Assembly (NCBI GenBank): GCA_050248375.1
Contig: JBFWSL010000147.1
Span: forward strand, 1-9,835
Origin: JAYZVT01 sp050248375
GTDB lineage: Bacteria; Pseudomonadota; Alphaproteobacteria; Rhizobiales; Methyloligellaceae
DNA: 9,835 nucleotides
Direction of reading: 5' to 3'
Shown one piece after another: positions 1-6,968 of the stretch; positions within the stretch are counted from its first letter, which is position 1, and every line of letters begins with the position of its first letter. The notes under the pieces were generated by a model. That model worked only from the letters and a program-made list of their open reading frames with translations. It was not told the DNA's origin and did no database searches. A program made the translations under genes and the position numbers.

Positions 1-675
1 CTCAGGGCGCGCAAATGCGGCATGAGCTGGCCGCAGGCCATCACCGCGATCCTGCTCGACCGGGTGGTGGGCGTGTCGGTGATGCTGCTCGTCGCGCCGC
101 TGCTGCTGCTGGCCATCCCGGATTCCGGCCGGGGCCAGGTGTTGCTGGCGCTCGGCGCGCTGCTGGCCGTGGCCGCCGCCGGGCTCGGCGTGCTCTATCA
201 TGCGGGGAGCGTGCTGAAGCGGCTTGAACACTGGCGCGCGGTACGGCTGGCGATCCGCGCGTCGGAGGCCTTCCGGCTGCTGCTGGCGCGTCCGCGCGAC
301 CTTGCGCGCGCGGCGCTGGCCTCGGTTGCCGGGCATGCCTGCTCGGGGCTGGCCGCGAGCGTGCTGGCGGCCGGCCTGGCGCTCGACCTGCCCGTATGGC
401 CGGCGGTCGCGGCCATGGCGCTGGTGCAGATCGCGGTGCTGCTGCCGCTCTCCATCGGCGGCTGGGGGGTCAGGGAGGGGGCCTTCGTGGTTGTCATGTC
501 GCTGCTTGGCCTTTCCGCCACCGATGCCCTGGCGGTCTCCATCCTGTACGGGCTGGCGACGCTGGTCACCGGCCTCGCGGGGGGCGCGGTCTGGCTCGCC
601 TGCGGCTATCGGACACAGGAAATACGGGCGGCCCCCGGCGATGCCGCCATGGCCCCTGTCCGCCCGTCGGATTGA
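1..675 (+). CDS. Flippase-like membrane protein (LPG-synthase TM / UPF0104 family), 5'-truncated
   Basis: The reading frame is open from base 1, so the N-terminus lies outside the window; the ATG at 22 is internal in my reading because the residues before it (LRARKCG) fit the family. About 224 residues are visible. They are mostly hydrophobic, with several membrane-spanning stretches (around bases 70-200, 300-400, 410-460, 480-600). The strongest signature is the glycine-rich GGWGVREGAF segment near bases 457-486, which matches the conserved GGxGxRE region of the lysylphosphatidylglycerol synthase TM / YbhN / AglD family, together with LLDRVVG near base 52. The protein ends in a short polar tail with no room for the C-terminal aminoacyl-transferase domain of MprF. 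It is therefore more likely a lipid or lipid-linked-sugar translocase-type protein than an LPG synthase. It sits 32 bp upstream of a glycosyltransferase gene, probably in the same operon. The family call is fairly firm; the substrate is unknown. Confidence 0.85.
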   Translation, partial: LRARKCGMSWPQAITAILLDRVVGVSVMLLVAPLLLLAIPDSGRGQVLLALGALLAVAAAGLGVLYHAGSVLKRLEHWRAVRLAIRASEAFRLLLARPRDLARAALASVAGHACSGLAASVLAAGLALDLPVWPAVAAMALVQIAVLLPLSIGGWGVREGAFVVVMSLLGLSATDALAVSILYGLATLVTGLAGGAVWLACGYRTQEIRAAPGDAAMAPVRPSD

Positions 676-707
676 CGGCACGGACGGCGGCGGGTAACGG
701 AACCCCC

Positions 708-2177
708 ATGCAGAAGTCTGTGACAGAGGACGCGGGCCAAAAGCCCCTGAGCGCGCGCAAGCGCCGGGTGCTCGAGCACGCCGACGCCATCGCCGGGGAG
801 CGCGACGGCTGGATCGAGAAAAATTCGGCCTATTACGCCGAGGACCGGGACTACATGCGTTTCCTGGTGCCGGCGGGCGCCCGTGTGCTGGACCTGGGCT
901 GCGGCACCGGCGACCTGCTGGCGGGGCTGTCGCCGTCCCAGGGCGTCGGCATCGACCTCAGCCCGAAGATGGTGGAGATCGCCCGGCGGAAATATCCCGA
1001 CCTCGATTTCCGCGTCGGCGATATCGAGGACGGCGATTTCATCGGCAGCCTCGGCGGGCCGTTCGACTACATCATCCTGTCGGACACCATCGGCCAGCTC
1101 GAGGACATCGAGACGGCGCTGGCCCAGCTTCACCCGCTGTGCACGCGCGAGACGCGGTTCGTCATCGCCTATTATTCGCATCTGTGGGAGCCGGTGCTGC
1201 GCCTGGGCGAGGCGCTGAAGCTGCGCATGCCGCAGACGGAGGTGAACTTCATCTCCAACACGGACTTTCACAACATCCTCGACCTGGCGGACTTCGAGCC
1301 GATCCGGCAGGAACAGCGCCAGCTCGTCCCGCGGCGGCTGCTCGGGCTCGGCCGGCTGATCAACCGCTATATCGCGCCGCTGCCGCTGGTCAGGCGGCTC
1401 TGCCTGCGCACCTATATCGTGGCGCGCTCCAAGGCGAAGAACACGCCGCAGGACAATCTCTCCGCCACGGTGCTGGTGCCGTGCCGCAACGAGCGCGGCA
1501 ATATCGAGACGGCGATCAGGCGCATGCCGCGCTTCTCCGGGCGGCAGCAGATCGTTTTCGTGGAGGGCAACTCCTCCGACGGCACCTACGAGGAATGCCT
1601 GAGGGTGAAGGAAGCCTATCGCGGCGAGTGGGATATCGAGGTCTACAAGCAGACCGGCAAGGGCAAGGGCGACGCGGTGCGGCTCGGCTTCGACATGGCC
1701 AAGGGCGATGTGCTGATGATCCTCGATGCCGACCTGACCATGCCGCCGGAGGCGCTGCCGAAGTTTTATGCCGCGCTCGCCTCGGGCAAGGGCGAGTTCA
1801 TCAACGGCACGCGCCTGATCTATCCGCTGGAGGACGAGGCCATGCGGACGCTGAACTTCGTCGCCAACCATTTCTTCGCGCGGGTGTTCAGCTATCTCAT
1901 CAACCAGCGCTTCACCGATACGCTGTGCGGCACCAAGGTGCTGAAGAAGTCCGACTACATGAAGATCGCTGCCAACCGGGACTATTTCGGCGAGTTCGAT
2001 CCCTTCGGCGACTTCGACCTGATCTTCGGCGCGGCGAAGCAGAATCTGAAGATCATCGAGATCCCGATCCATTACGCGGCGCGGCAATATGGCGAGACGC
2101 AGATCTCGCGCTTCAGCGACGGGCTGCTGCTGCTGCGCATGGTGCTGTTCGCCTTCAAGAAGCTGAAGGCCGTGTGA
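708..2177 (+). CDS. Bifunctional class I SAM methyltransferase / family 2 glycosyltransferase fusion
   Basis: 489 residues with two domains and no clear transmembrane segment. Residues ~35-240 form a Rossmann methyltransferase: motif I VLDLGCGTGD at 60-69, the acidic residue ending strand 2 in GIDLS (D83), and FDYIILSD at 119-126 as the post-II region. Residues ~252-489 form a GT2 domain of the dolichol-phosphate-mannose-synthase type: VLVPCRNERGNIE at 255-267, EGNSSDGT at 286-293, KGKGDAVRLGFD at 318-329, the DAD metal-binding triad at 340-342, DTLCGTKVLKK at 404-414 and YGETQISRFSDG at 461-472. By family knowledge, the GT2 half likely charges a polyprenyl-phosphate or lipid acceptor with a sugar, and the methyltransferase half methylates a sugar or acceptor. 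ATG 708 is the first start after the preceding stop; its ribosome site is weak, and an in-frame GTG at 720 is an alternative. It ends one base before the next gene's ATG, so the two are probably translationally coupled. Confidence 0.92.
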   Translation: MQKSVTEDAGQKPLSARKRRVLEHADAIAGERDGWIEKNSAYYAEDRDYMRFLVPAGARVLDLGCGTGDLLAGLSPSQGVGIDLSPKMVEIARRKYPDLDFRVGDIEDGDFIGSLGGPFDYIILSDTIGQLEDIETALAQLHPLCTRETRFVIAYYSHLWEPVLRLGEALKLRMPQTEVNFISNTDFHNILDLADFEPIRQEQRQLVPRRLLGLGRLINRYIAPLPLVRRLCLRTYIVARSKAKNTPQDNLSATVLVPCRNERGNIETAIRRMPRFSGRQQIVFVEGNSSDGTYEECLRVKEAYRGEWDIEVYKQTGKGKGDAVRLGFDMAKGDVLMILDADLTMPPEALPKFYAALASGKGEFINGTRLIYPLEDEAMRTLNFVANHFFARVFSYLINQRFTDTLCGTKVLKKSDYMKIAANRDYFGEFDPFGDFDLIFGAAKQNLKIIEIPIHYAARQYGETQISRFSDGLLLLRMVLFAFKKLKAV

Positions 2178-2178
2178 C

Positions 2179-2934
2179 ATGGCGGGCGTGGGCGGTGGCG
2201 CACCCGATCCGCGCCTCGTCGAGCACAGGCGCATCTGGGACGAGAAGCCGGTCCTGCGGGCCATCTACGCCGATTATCACAGGCGCCTGCTTGACGCCTG
2301 TCCGCCCGGGCCGCTGCTCGACATCGGCGGCGGGTCGGCGCATCTGAAGGCGTTCCGTCCCGACGCGGTCAGCGTGGACATCCTGCCCTTCGCGGGCATC
2401 GATGTCGCCTGCGACGCCCACAGCCTGCCGTTTCCCGACGGGCATTTCGCCGGCATCGTCATGCTGGACGTGCTGCATCATCTCGACCGGCCCGTGGATT
2501 TCCTGAAGGAAGCGGCGCGGGTGCTCAGGCCGGGCGGCGCGCTGGCCATGATCGAGCCGGGCATGTCGGCCGTCTCCTATCCTTTCTTCCGATACCTGCA
2601 CCAGGAACCCGCCGAGATGAGCGCCGACCCCTTCGCGCCGCTGTCGAGGCCGGGTGCCGGCAAGGACCCTTTCGACAGCAACCAGGCCATCCCGACGCTG
2701 CTGTTCGCGCGCGCGGGCAACCGGCGAAGGTTGCTCGACGTGGTGCCCGAGCTGGAGCCCGTCCAGACCGACTGGCTCAGCCTCGTCGCCTATCCCTTGA
2801 GCGGGGGGTTCAAGGACTGGTGCCTGTTGCCGGCGTCTCTCGCGGGGCCGCTGATCGCCCTGGAGGGGAAGCTGCCAGGGGCCGTGCGCAGGCTGTGCGG
2901 CTTCCGGCTGTTCGTGACGCTGCGCCGGCGGTGA
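2179..2934 (+). CDS. Class I SAM-dependent methyltransferase
   Basis: 251 residues, soluble. Motif I reads LLDIGGGSAHLK (46-57), followed by VSVDILP with the SAM-ribose acidic residue at D67, then CDAHSLPFPDGHF (78-90) and MLDVLHHLDRP (95-105). The post-III segment is AARVLRPGGALAMIEPG (112-128). This is the standard layout of the Methyltransf_11 / UbiE-like group. The segment after EPGMS (SYPFFRYLHQEP, 133-144) recurs, in my recollection, in methyltransferases of surface-polysaccharide and lipid loci. The start follows the preceding stop by one base, with AAGG at 2166-2169 nine bases upstream as a plausible ribosome site. It is the last gene of the plus-strand block; its stop faces the stop of the opposing gene 4 bp away. 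Fold and cofactor are confident. The methyl acceptor is not; a sugar hydroxyl or a lipid-linked glycan is inferred from context only. Confidence 0.9.
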   Translation: MAGVGGGAPDPRLVEHRRIWDEKPVLRAIYADYHRRLLDACPPGPLLDIGGGSAHLKAFRPDAVSVDILPFAGIDVACDAHSLPFPDGHFAGIVMLDVLHHLDRPVDFLKEAARVLRPGGALAMIEPGMSAVSYPFFRYLHQEPAEMSADPFAPLSRPGAGKDPFDSNQAIPTLLFARAGNRRRLLDVVPELEPVQTDWLSLVAYPLSGGFKDWCLLPASLAGPLIALEGKLPGAVRRLCGFRLFVTLRRR

Positions 2935-2938
2935 GGGT

Positions 2939-5407
2939 TCATTCGCCGAGCGGCTCGGCCTTTCCCACCCTGCTCCAGTAGTCCCGGCCGGGCTCCGGCG
3001 GCTCGAGCCGCAGCCGCCAGGCGGCGACGCCCCGGCGCAACAGCATCCCGGCGGGAACGGTGTAGCGCTGGCCGGACTTCACCGCGCCGTCGAGGCAGGC
3101 GCCGGTGACGAGGCCGAAGGGCGGCGGCGCGGCGGGCGGCGTCACCACCGGCTGGTAGTCCTCCACATAGCCCGTGGACAGGATGCGGCGGACGGTGGAG
3201 AGGTGGAAGGCGGGCGCCCGGTCGGGCAGGGGATCGCCGTCCGGGATGACGAGAAAGCCGGTGAGCAGCCGCCCTCCGCCGAGCGTGCCGCATCGGGCTG
3301 CCGGTGCGGCGGCCTGCCGCTCGGCCAGCATGAGGCTGGCCCATGCCGGCGCGGCGATCATGGCCATGAGGACAGCAAGCGCGGCGAGGCCCGCGGGGGC
3401 GAGCGTCATGGCTGGTCCTGGTCTGGATGCGGGCTTGGCGCCGCCAAGCCCGCAGACCAGCAGCAGCGCGGCGAGCGGGTAGATGGCGATCATCACGCGC
3501 CTTCCCGCGTCGAGATAGACGAAGGCGGCGGAGGCAAGCGTGGCCAGCGCCAGCAGCAGCCAGAACAGGCCTTCGCCGGGCTCGAGGTTTCCGCGCCGCC
3601 GGGCGACCAGCAGCCCGATGGCGACAACGAGGATGGCCAGGGAGGGAAACCACCGCGGCGTATCGGTCCGGTCTATGCCAATGACCAGCAGGCGGGGCAG
3701 GCGGACGGCGAATTCCGCCGCGCCCGAGGCAAGCTGGAGGGCGATGACATGGGGTTTGGCGAGGATGTTCTCCACCGCCTTGCGGTAGAGAAAGGTTTCC
3801 TCGCTGATGCCGGGGTCCCGCGCGCGCTCCTGCTCGTAGAGGTCGAGGCAGCCGGTCCATTTCGCGCCGACGGAGAGGCCGCAAAGCGTGTAGGCGAAAT
3901 TCCCGCCGATTTGCGCGTCGCCATCGGTGAAGGCCTTCTGCATGGCGATGTTGAGAAAGACCGGCACCAGCAGGGCGGCCAGGACGACGGGCGCGGCGCG
4001 GGCGCGGCCGGGCCAGTCCCGGCCGAAGTGCCAGGCGAGCCACAGCGCGATCGCCGGCACGGCGAACATGGCGCCCATGCGGGTGAGCAGCGCCAGGGTC
4101 ATGAGCACGGCCCCGGCGATGCCTGGCCAGAGCGATTGCCGGCGCAGGCTGGCGATGAAGAAGGGAATGGCGAGCAGGGCCCAGAAGAAGCCGAGCGGCT
4201 CGGTGAGGCTGGTGGACAGATAGCCCCGGACGATGCCGAAGCCGATGGCGAAGAAGGCGAGGCCCGCCCAGAGGCCGCGCCAGCGCGCCACCGAGACGGA
4301 GGCGATGAAGAGGGCGGTACAGACCAGGAGGGTCTGGACCAGCAGCATGCCCGCCTGGCTGTTACCGGCGGCCATCAAGGTGAAAGTGCGGAATGCGGCG
4401 GCGATCGAGCGGCGCGCGCTGAAATCCGACCAGTGGCCGAGCCGCTGGATGTCATAGCCGTCGGCGAGATAGCCGGCGGCGTCGCTGATGGGGATCAGCC
4501 CGGCGATGCTGGCGGCGCCGATCTCGCCGGTGAGCGGCAGCCCGGCCCAGGGCGCGCTGACGCAGAGAATACCAAGCAGCAGGGCGAGAGGCAGCCCGCA
4601 AATGGCGAGCAGCCTCAGCAGGCGGCCTTCGGCGCGGTCCAGACCGCCGAGCAAGCGGGGGTCGTGTTTCGTGCAGAGATAGCGGCCAAGGGCGCCAGGC
4701 ACCGCGAGCAGCAGGATGGCGTAGCTCGCCATGTGGGCGAAGGAGGCGAGGACCGCGGCCCAGCCATGGTCACGGATCGGGGCGGCAGCAGGGAGCGCCG
4801 ATCCGGCGAGGGCGGACTGCACCGCCATGCCGGCATAGGCAAGCCCGGCCGCGAGCAGCAGCAGGGCGGCGGCCAGCGCCAGATGCGCCGGCAGCAGGCA
4901 GATGCGCGTGGCTGCGCCCCAGAGCCTGTGCCCGAACAGGAACAGCGCCAGCAGCAGGGCCAGCGCCCCGGGCTCGGCGGGGGAAATGTTGCGGGGCCGC
5001 ACCGGGTAGCTGACCCGCGCCGTGGCGGCGCCGTCGAGGGTGATGCCGGGCGGCGCGGCGAAGTGAACCTCGTTGTCCCAGTGGCCGAAGCCCGCGCCGG
5101 ATACGGCGATGTGGCGCGGCTGGCGGTGGGCCGGGCTCACGGCCTCGCCGTCGATGACCAGGATGGCGCGGGAGCGATCCTGTTCGTCGCGCGTATCGCC
5201 TCCGGTCGAGAGGCAGCAGCGCAGCGGCAGTCCCTTGCCCAGCGTGAGCACATGCACGCCGGGGAAGCGGGGGTGAGGCTCGAAGGGTCCCCGGAAGGTC
5301 TCGGTGCGGGTCCATGCGCCGGCTTCGAGCAGGGCCAGGGCCAGCGCGAGCGCGGTCAGAAGCCACATAAGGCCATGCAGCAGGCTGGTCCGCATGCTTG
5401 CGCTCAT
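2939..5407 (-). CDS. Large multi-span membrane protein, GT-C / GT39-like glycosyltransferase candidate
   Basis: 822 residues. One N-terminal membrane segment (~11-29) is followed by a polar, probably periplasmic stretch (~30-145) with a beta-sandwich-like look. A long run of membrane helices spans ~146-690, and a soluble tail covers ~695-822. After a helix near 268-285 comes a loop with ISDAAGYLADGYD (307-319), placed like the acidic first-loop motif of GT-C enzymes that use polyprenyl-phosphate sugars. YLSTSLTEPLGFFWALL (396-412) and YLDAGRRVMIAIYPLAALLL (631-650) also resemble conserved blocks of GT39/ArnT/PMT-like proteins. If so, it would move a sugar from a lipid carrier to an acceptor on the periplasmic side. 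MSASM gives two start choices (5407 or 5395); a distinct ribosome site is not obvious. It is downstream of the ligase-like gene on the same strand by 105 bp. The coding call is certain; the enzymatic role is an inference. Confidence 0.85.
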   Translation of the reverse strand: MSASMRTSLLHGLMWLLTALALALALLEAGAWTRTETFRGPFEPHPRFPGVHVLTLGKGLPLRCCLSTGGDTRDEQDRSRAILVIDGEAVSPAHRQPRHIAVSGAGFGHWDNEVHFAAPPGITLDGAATARVSYPVRPRNISPAEPGALALLLALFLFGHRLWGAATRICLLPAHLALAAALLLLAAGLAYAGMAVQSALAGSALPAAAPIRDHGWAAVLASFAHMASYAILLLAVPGALGRYLCTKHDPRLLGGLDRAEGRLLRLLAICGLPLALLLGILCVSAPWAGLPLTGEIGAASIAGLIPISDAAGYLADGYDIQRLGHWSDFSARRSIAAAFRTFTLMAAGNSQAGMLLVQTLLVCTALFIASVSVARWRGLWAGLAFFAIGFGIVRGYLSTSLTEPLGFFWALLAIPFFIASLRRQSLWPGIAGAVLMTLALLTRMGAMFAVPAIALWLAWHFGRDWPGRARAAPVVLAALLVPVFLNIAMQKAFTDGDAQIGGNFAYTLCGLSVGAKWTGCLDLYEQERARDPGISEETFLYRKAVENILAKPHVIALQLASGAAEFAVRLPRLLVIGIDRTDTPRWFPSLAILVVAIGLLVARRRGNLEPGEGLFWLLLALATLASAAFVYLDAGRRVMIAIYPLAALLLVCGLGGAKPASRPGPAMTLAPAGLAALAVLMAMIAAPAWASLMLAERQAAAPAARCGTLGGGRLLTGFLVIPDGDPLPDRAPAFHLSTVRRILSTGYVEDYQPVVTPPAAPPPFGLVTGACLDGAVKSGQRYTVPAGMLLRRGVAAWRLRLEPPEPGRDYWSRVGKAEPLGE

Positions 5408-5512
5408 GTTACCGGCATCCCGTCCCTTGCGGCGCGCCCCTGGCGCGGAGCGATCATGGTCAAAAGCGCGCCTTTGGCAACCATGGGCGCGGCCGGGGCC
5501 TTGCCCGCCGGC
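5408..5512 (-). other. Intergenic spacer with a short GC-rich inverted repeat
   Basis: This 105-bp gap separates the two minus-strand membrane genes. It contains an exact 6-bp inverted repeat (CGCGCC at 5433-5438 and GGCGCG at 5442-5447) around a 3-base loop, about 25 bases before the downstream start codon. There is no T-run after it in either direction, so it does not look like an intrinsic terminator. In DNA this GC-rich such a hairpin can arise by chance. I see no promoter or small gene here, so co-transcription of the two flanking genes is the simpler reading. Confidence 0.3.
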
Positions 5513-6814
5513 CTATCCGCCGGCGGTCTTGCGGCGCAGCGCCGCCGCGCCCAGGCTGGTGAGGATGGCCGCGAGGCCGATGAGGCCCAGGAACCAGGCC
5601 TGCCACAGGCCGTAGCTGGCCGAGGCCATGGCGGTGGCGCTGGCGAAGGCGGCGAGCGCATAGGGCTGCGATGAAGGGTCGAGGCGGGCGATGGCGCGCA
5701 ACACCGCCAGGCCGGCGAGGAACAGCAGCAAGGCTCCCGCCGCGCCCAGTTCGTACCAGGTCTGCAGGAAGACGTTGTGGCTGTGGCGGCCGGTCTGCAG
5801 CGGGTAGGGATAGTCCTCGGGCCATTCGGCCCGCCTGTCGCGCTGCTGGAACTCGATCTTGGTGGAGCGCGCGCCGATGCCGATGACAGGCGCTTCGAGA
5901 TATCTGTCGGCGGTGTAGTGCCACAGAACGACGCGCGCGCGGGCGCTCAGCGGCAGCCACTCCGCGGTATGGAGCCTGGCCGCGAACAGCCCGTGCATGA
6001 CGGGGATCACAAGCAGCGTGGCGACGATCCAGCCGGCGATTGCAGCGCGCCGGCCGATGCCGGGCCGCAGGGCGGCAAGCGCGAAGGTGGCGAGCCCGAA
6101 GGCGAAGGCGAGCTTGGACGACTCGTGGACCCAGCAGAAGATGGCCACCCCCGTGAGCGCGACCAGGGCGATGCGGACGCCCCTGCCGCCAATGGCGGGT
6201 CCGCGCGCCGCCAGCAGCAGCAGGGCCGGCCAGAGCAGCAGGGAGAGGGCCGTGAGCGAGCGGTTGAGCACCCACTTGCCGATGCCCACCACGGAGCCGT
6301 CGGTCAGATAGAGATGCTTTTCGCCCGGGCGGAGGAATTCCAGCCTGTCGACCACAAGCGTCGAGAGCCATTGGTCCGTCGCGCATTCGACGAGGATGAA
6401 TGCGAAGCCCGCGGCCAGGCCGGCGGTCATGGCCGCAACGGCCGCCCGCAGCCGGTCCGGCGGCGCGCTCGCCGACCAGCGCGCGGCGCCTGCCGTGAGC
6501 AGTATGAGGAGGGCGGCGAGGGCCGGATAGGAGAGGCTGGCGGAGGCCTCGGCGGACCATATGGCGCTGGCCGCCGCCCATGCGGTGAAGGCCAGCAAGG
6601 CCGCGGTCGCGGAGCCGAGGCCGGGCAAGGGGCGCGCGGGAGGGATGTGGAGCGCGAAAAGGGACAGGCCCGTCGCCACCGCCCACAGATAGGCGCCCCG
6701 GGGCGCCAGGGCGCACAGGGCCATGGCCAAGGTCAGAACCGTCAATGCCGGGATGATCAGGGCGGCAGGTGCCTGTGGCGGCGCCTGTGTCGAAGCTGCT
6801 GCATGGCGGCGCAT
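5513..6814 (-). CDS. O-antigen ligase / polymerase-like protein (Wzy_C-type), copy 1
   Basis: 433 residues with roughly ten or more hydrophobic helices. The long loop near residues 280-350 carries the family's hallmarks: arginines with an aromatic partner in ARARVVLWHY (291-300), APVIGIGARST (308-318) matching the 'PxxGxG' block, and GRHSHNVFLQTWYELGAAG (342-360), the conserved His-Asn followed by ELG. In WaaL- and Wzy-type enzymes this loop is periplasmic and its arginine and histidine residues are needed to join glycan from a lipid carrier to an acceptor. The frame stays open upstream to 7090, but those residues are arginine/glycine-rich and not family-like. ATG 6814 gives a short N-terminus (MRRHAAAS) before the first helix, with AGG seven bases upstream. 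It is divergent from a second protein of the same superfamily. Sequence alone does not separate ligase, polymerase and protein O-oligosaccharyltransferase roles. Confidence 0.88.
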   Translation of the reverse strand: MRRHAAASTQAPPQAPAALIIPALTVLTLAMALCALAPRGAYLWAVATGLSLFALHIPPARPLPGLGSATAALLAFTAWAAASAIWSAEASASLSYPALAALLILLTAGAARWSASAPPDRLRAAVAAMTAGLAAGFAFILVECATDQWLSTLVVDRLEFLRPGEKHLYLTDGSVVGIGKWVLNRSLTALSLLLWPALLLLAARGPAIGGRGVRIALVALTGVAIFCWVHESSKLAFAFGLATFALAALRPGIGRRAAIAGWIVATLLVIPVMHGLFAARLHTAEWLPLSARARVVLWHYTADRYLEAPVIGIGARSTKIEFQQRDRRAEWPEDYPYPLQTGRHSHNVFLQTWYELGAAGALLLFLAGLAVLRAIARLDPSSQPYALAAFASATAMASASYGLWQAWFLGLIGLAAILTSLGAAALRRKTAGG

Positions 6815-6968
6815 GGGCGGGCCTGGATCGCGGGGCGGAGTGCGCGGAACGTGGTGGCGGATGCCCCCGAGGGCATAATACAGGACACACGGAGAATCAA
6901 TTCGGCTGCGGCGCCAGGACAAGCCCCGGCGGCCCGGTTCGCCACCGCCCCAGGGCCCCGTTCTTCTC
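6815..6968. promoter_or_regulatory. Divergent intergenic region with candidate promoter and operator-like repeat
   Basis: This 154-bp spacer separates the two head-to-head ligase-like genes and contains a conspicuous A/T-rich pocket (about 6874-6904). On the minus strand TATTAT (6880-6875) could be a -10 element. TTGATT (6900-6895) resembles a -35 element, but the 14-base spacing is shorter than usual. On the plus strand CATAAT (6874-6879) is a possible -10 without a good -35. A perfect 6-bp inverted repeat, ATGCCC (6861-6866) and GGGCAT (6871-6876) with a 4-base gap, overlaps these -10 candidates and could be an operator. The block arrangement requires at least one promoter around here. The exact elements are tentative. 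Confidence 0.4.

Noticed and set aside
1..675. Complete lysylphosphatidylglycerol synthase (MprF)
   Set aside because: The protein ends just after the membrane domain and no aminoacyl-transferase domain follows, so only the TM-family name is justified.
606..2264. A minus-strand open frame of about 552 codons opposite the methyltransferase-GT2 fusion
   Set aside because: The plus-strand frame carries intact methyltransferase and GT2 motifs; the antisense product has no recognisable motif and crosses gene boundaries.
5433..5447. Intrinsic terminator between the two minus-strand membrane genes
   Set aside because: The hairpin arms are only 6 bp and no run of T follows on either strand.
3203..5674. 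A plus-strand open frame of about 823 codons opposite the large membrane protein gene
   Set aside because: It is an antisense mirror of the 2939-5407 gene. Its composition (Q/E/G/R-rich, no hydrophobic core) is what reversed membrane-helix codons give, while the minus strand encodes coherent helices and motifs.
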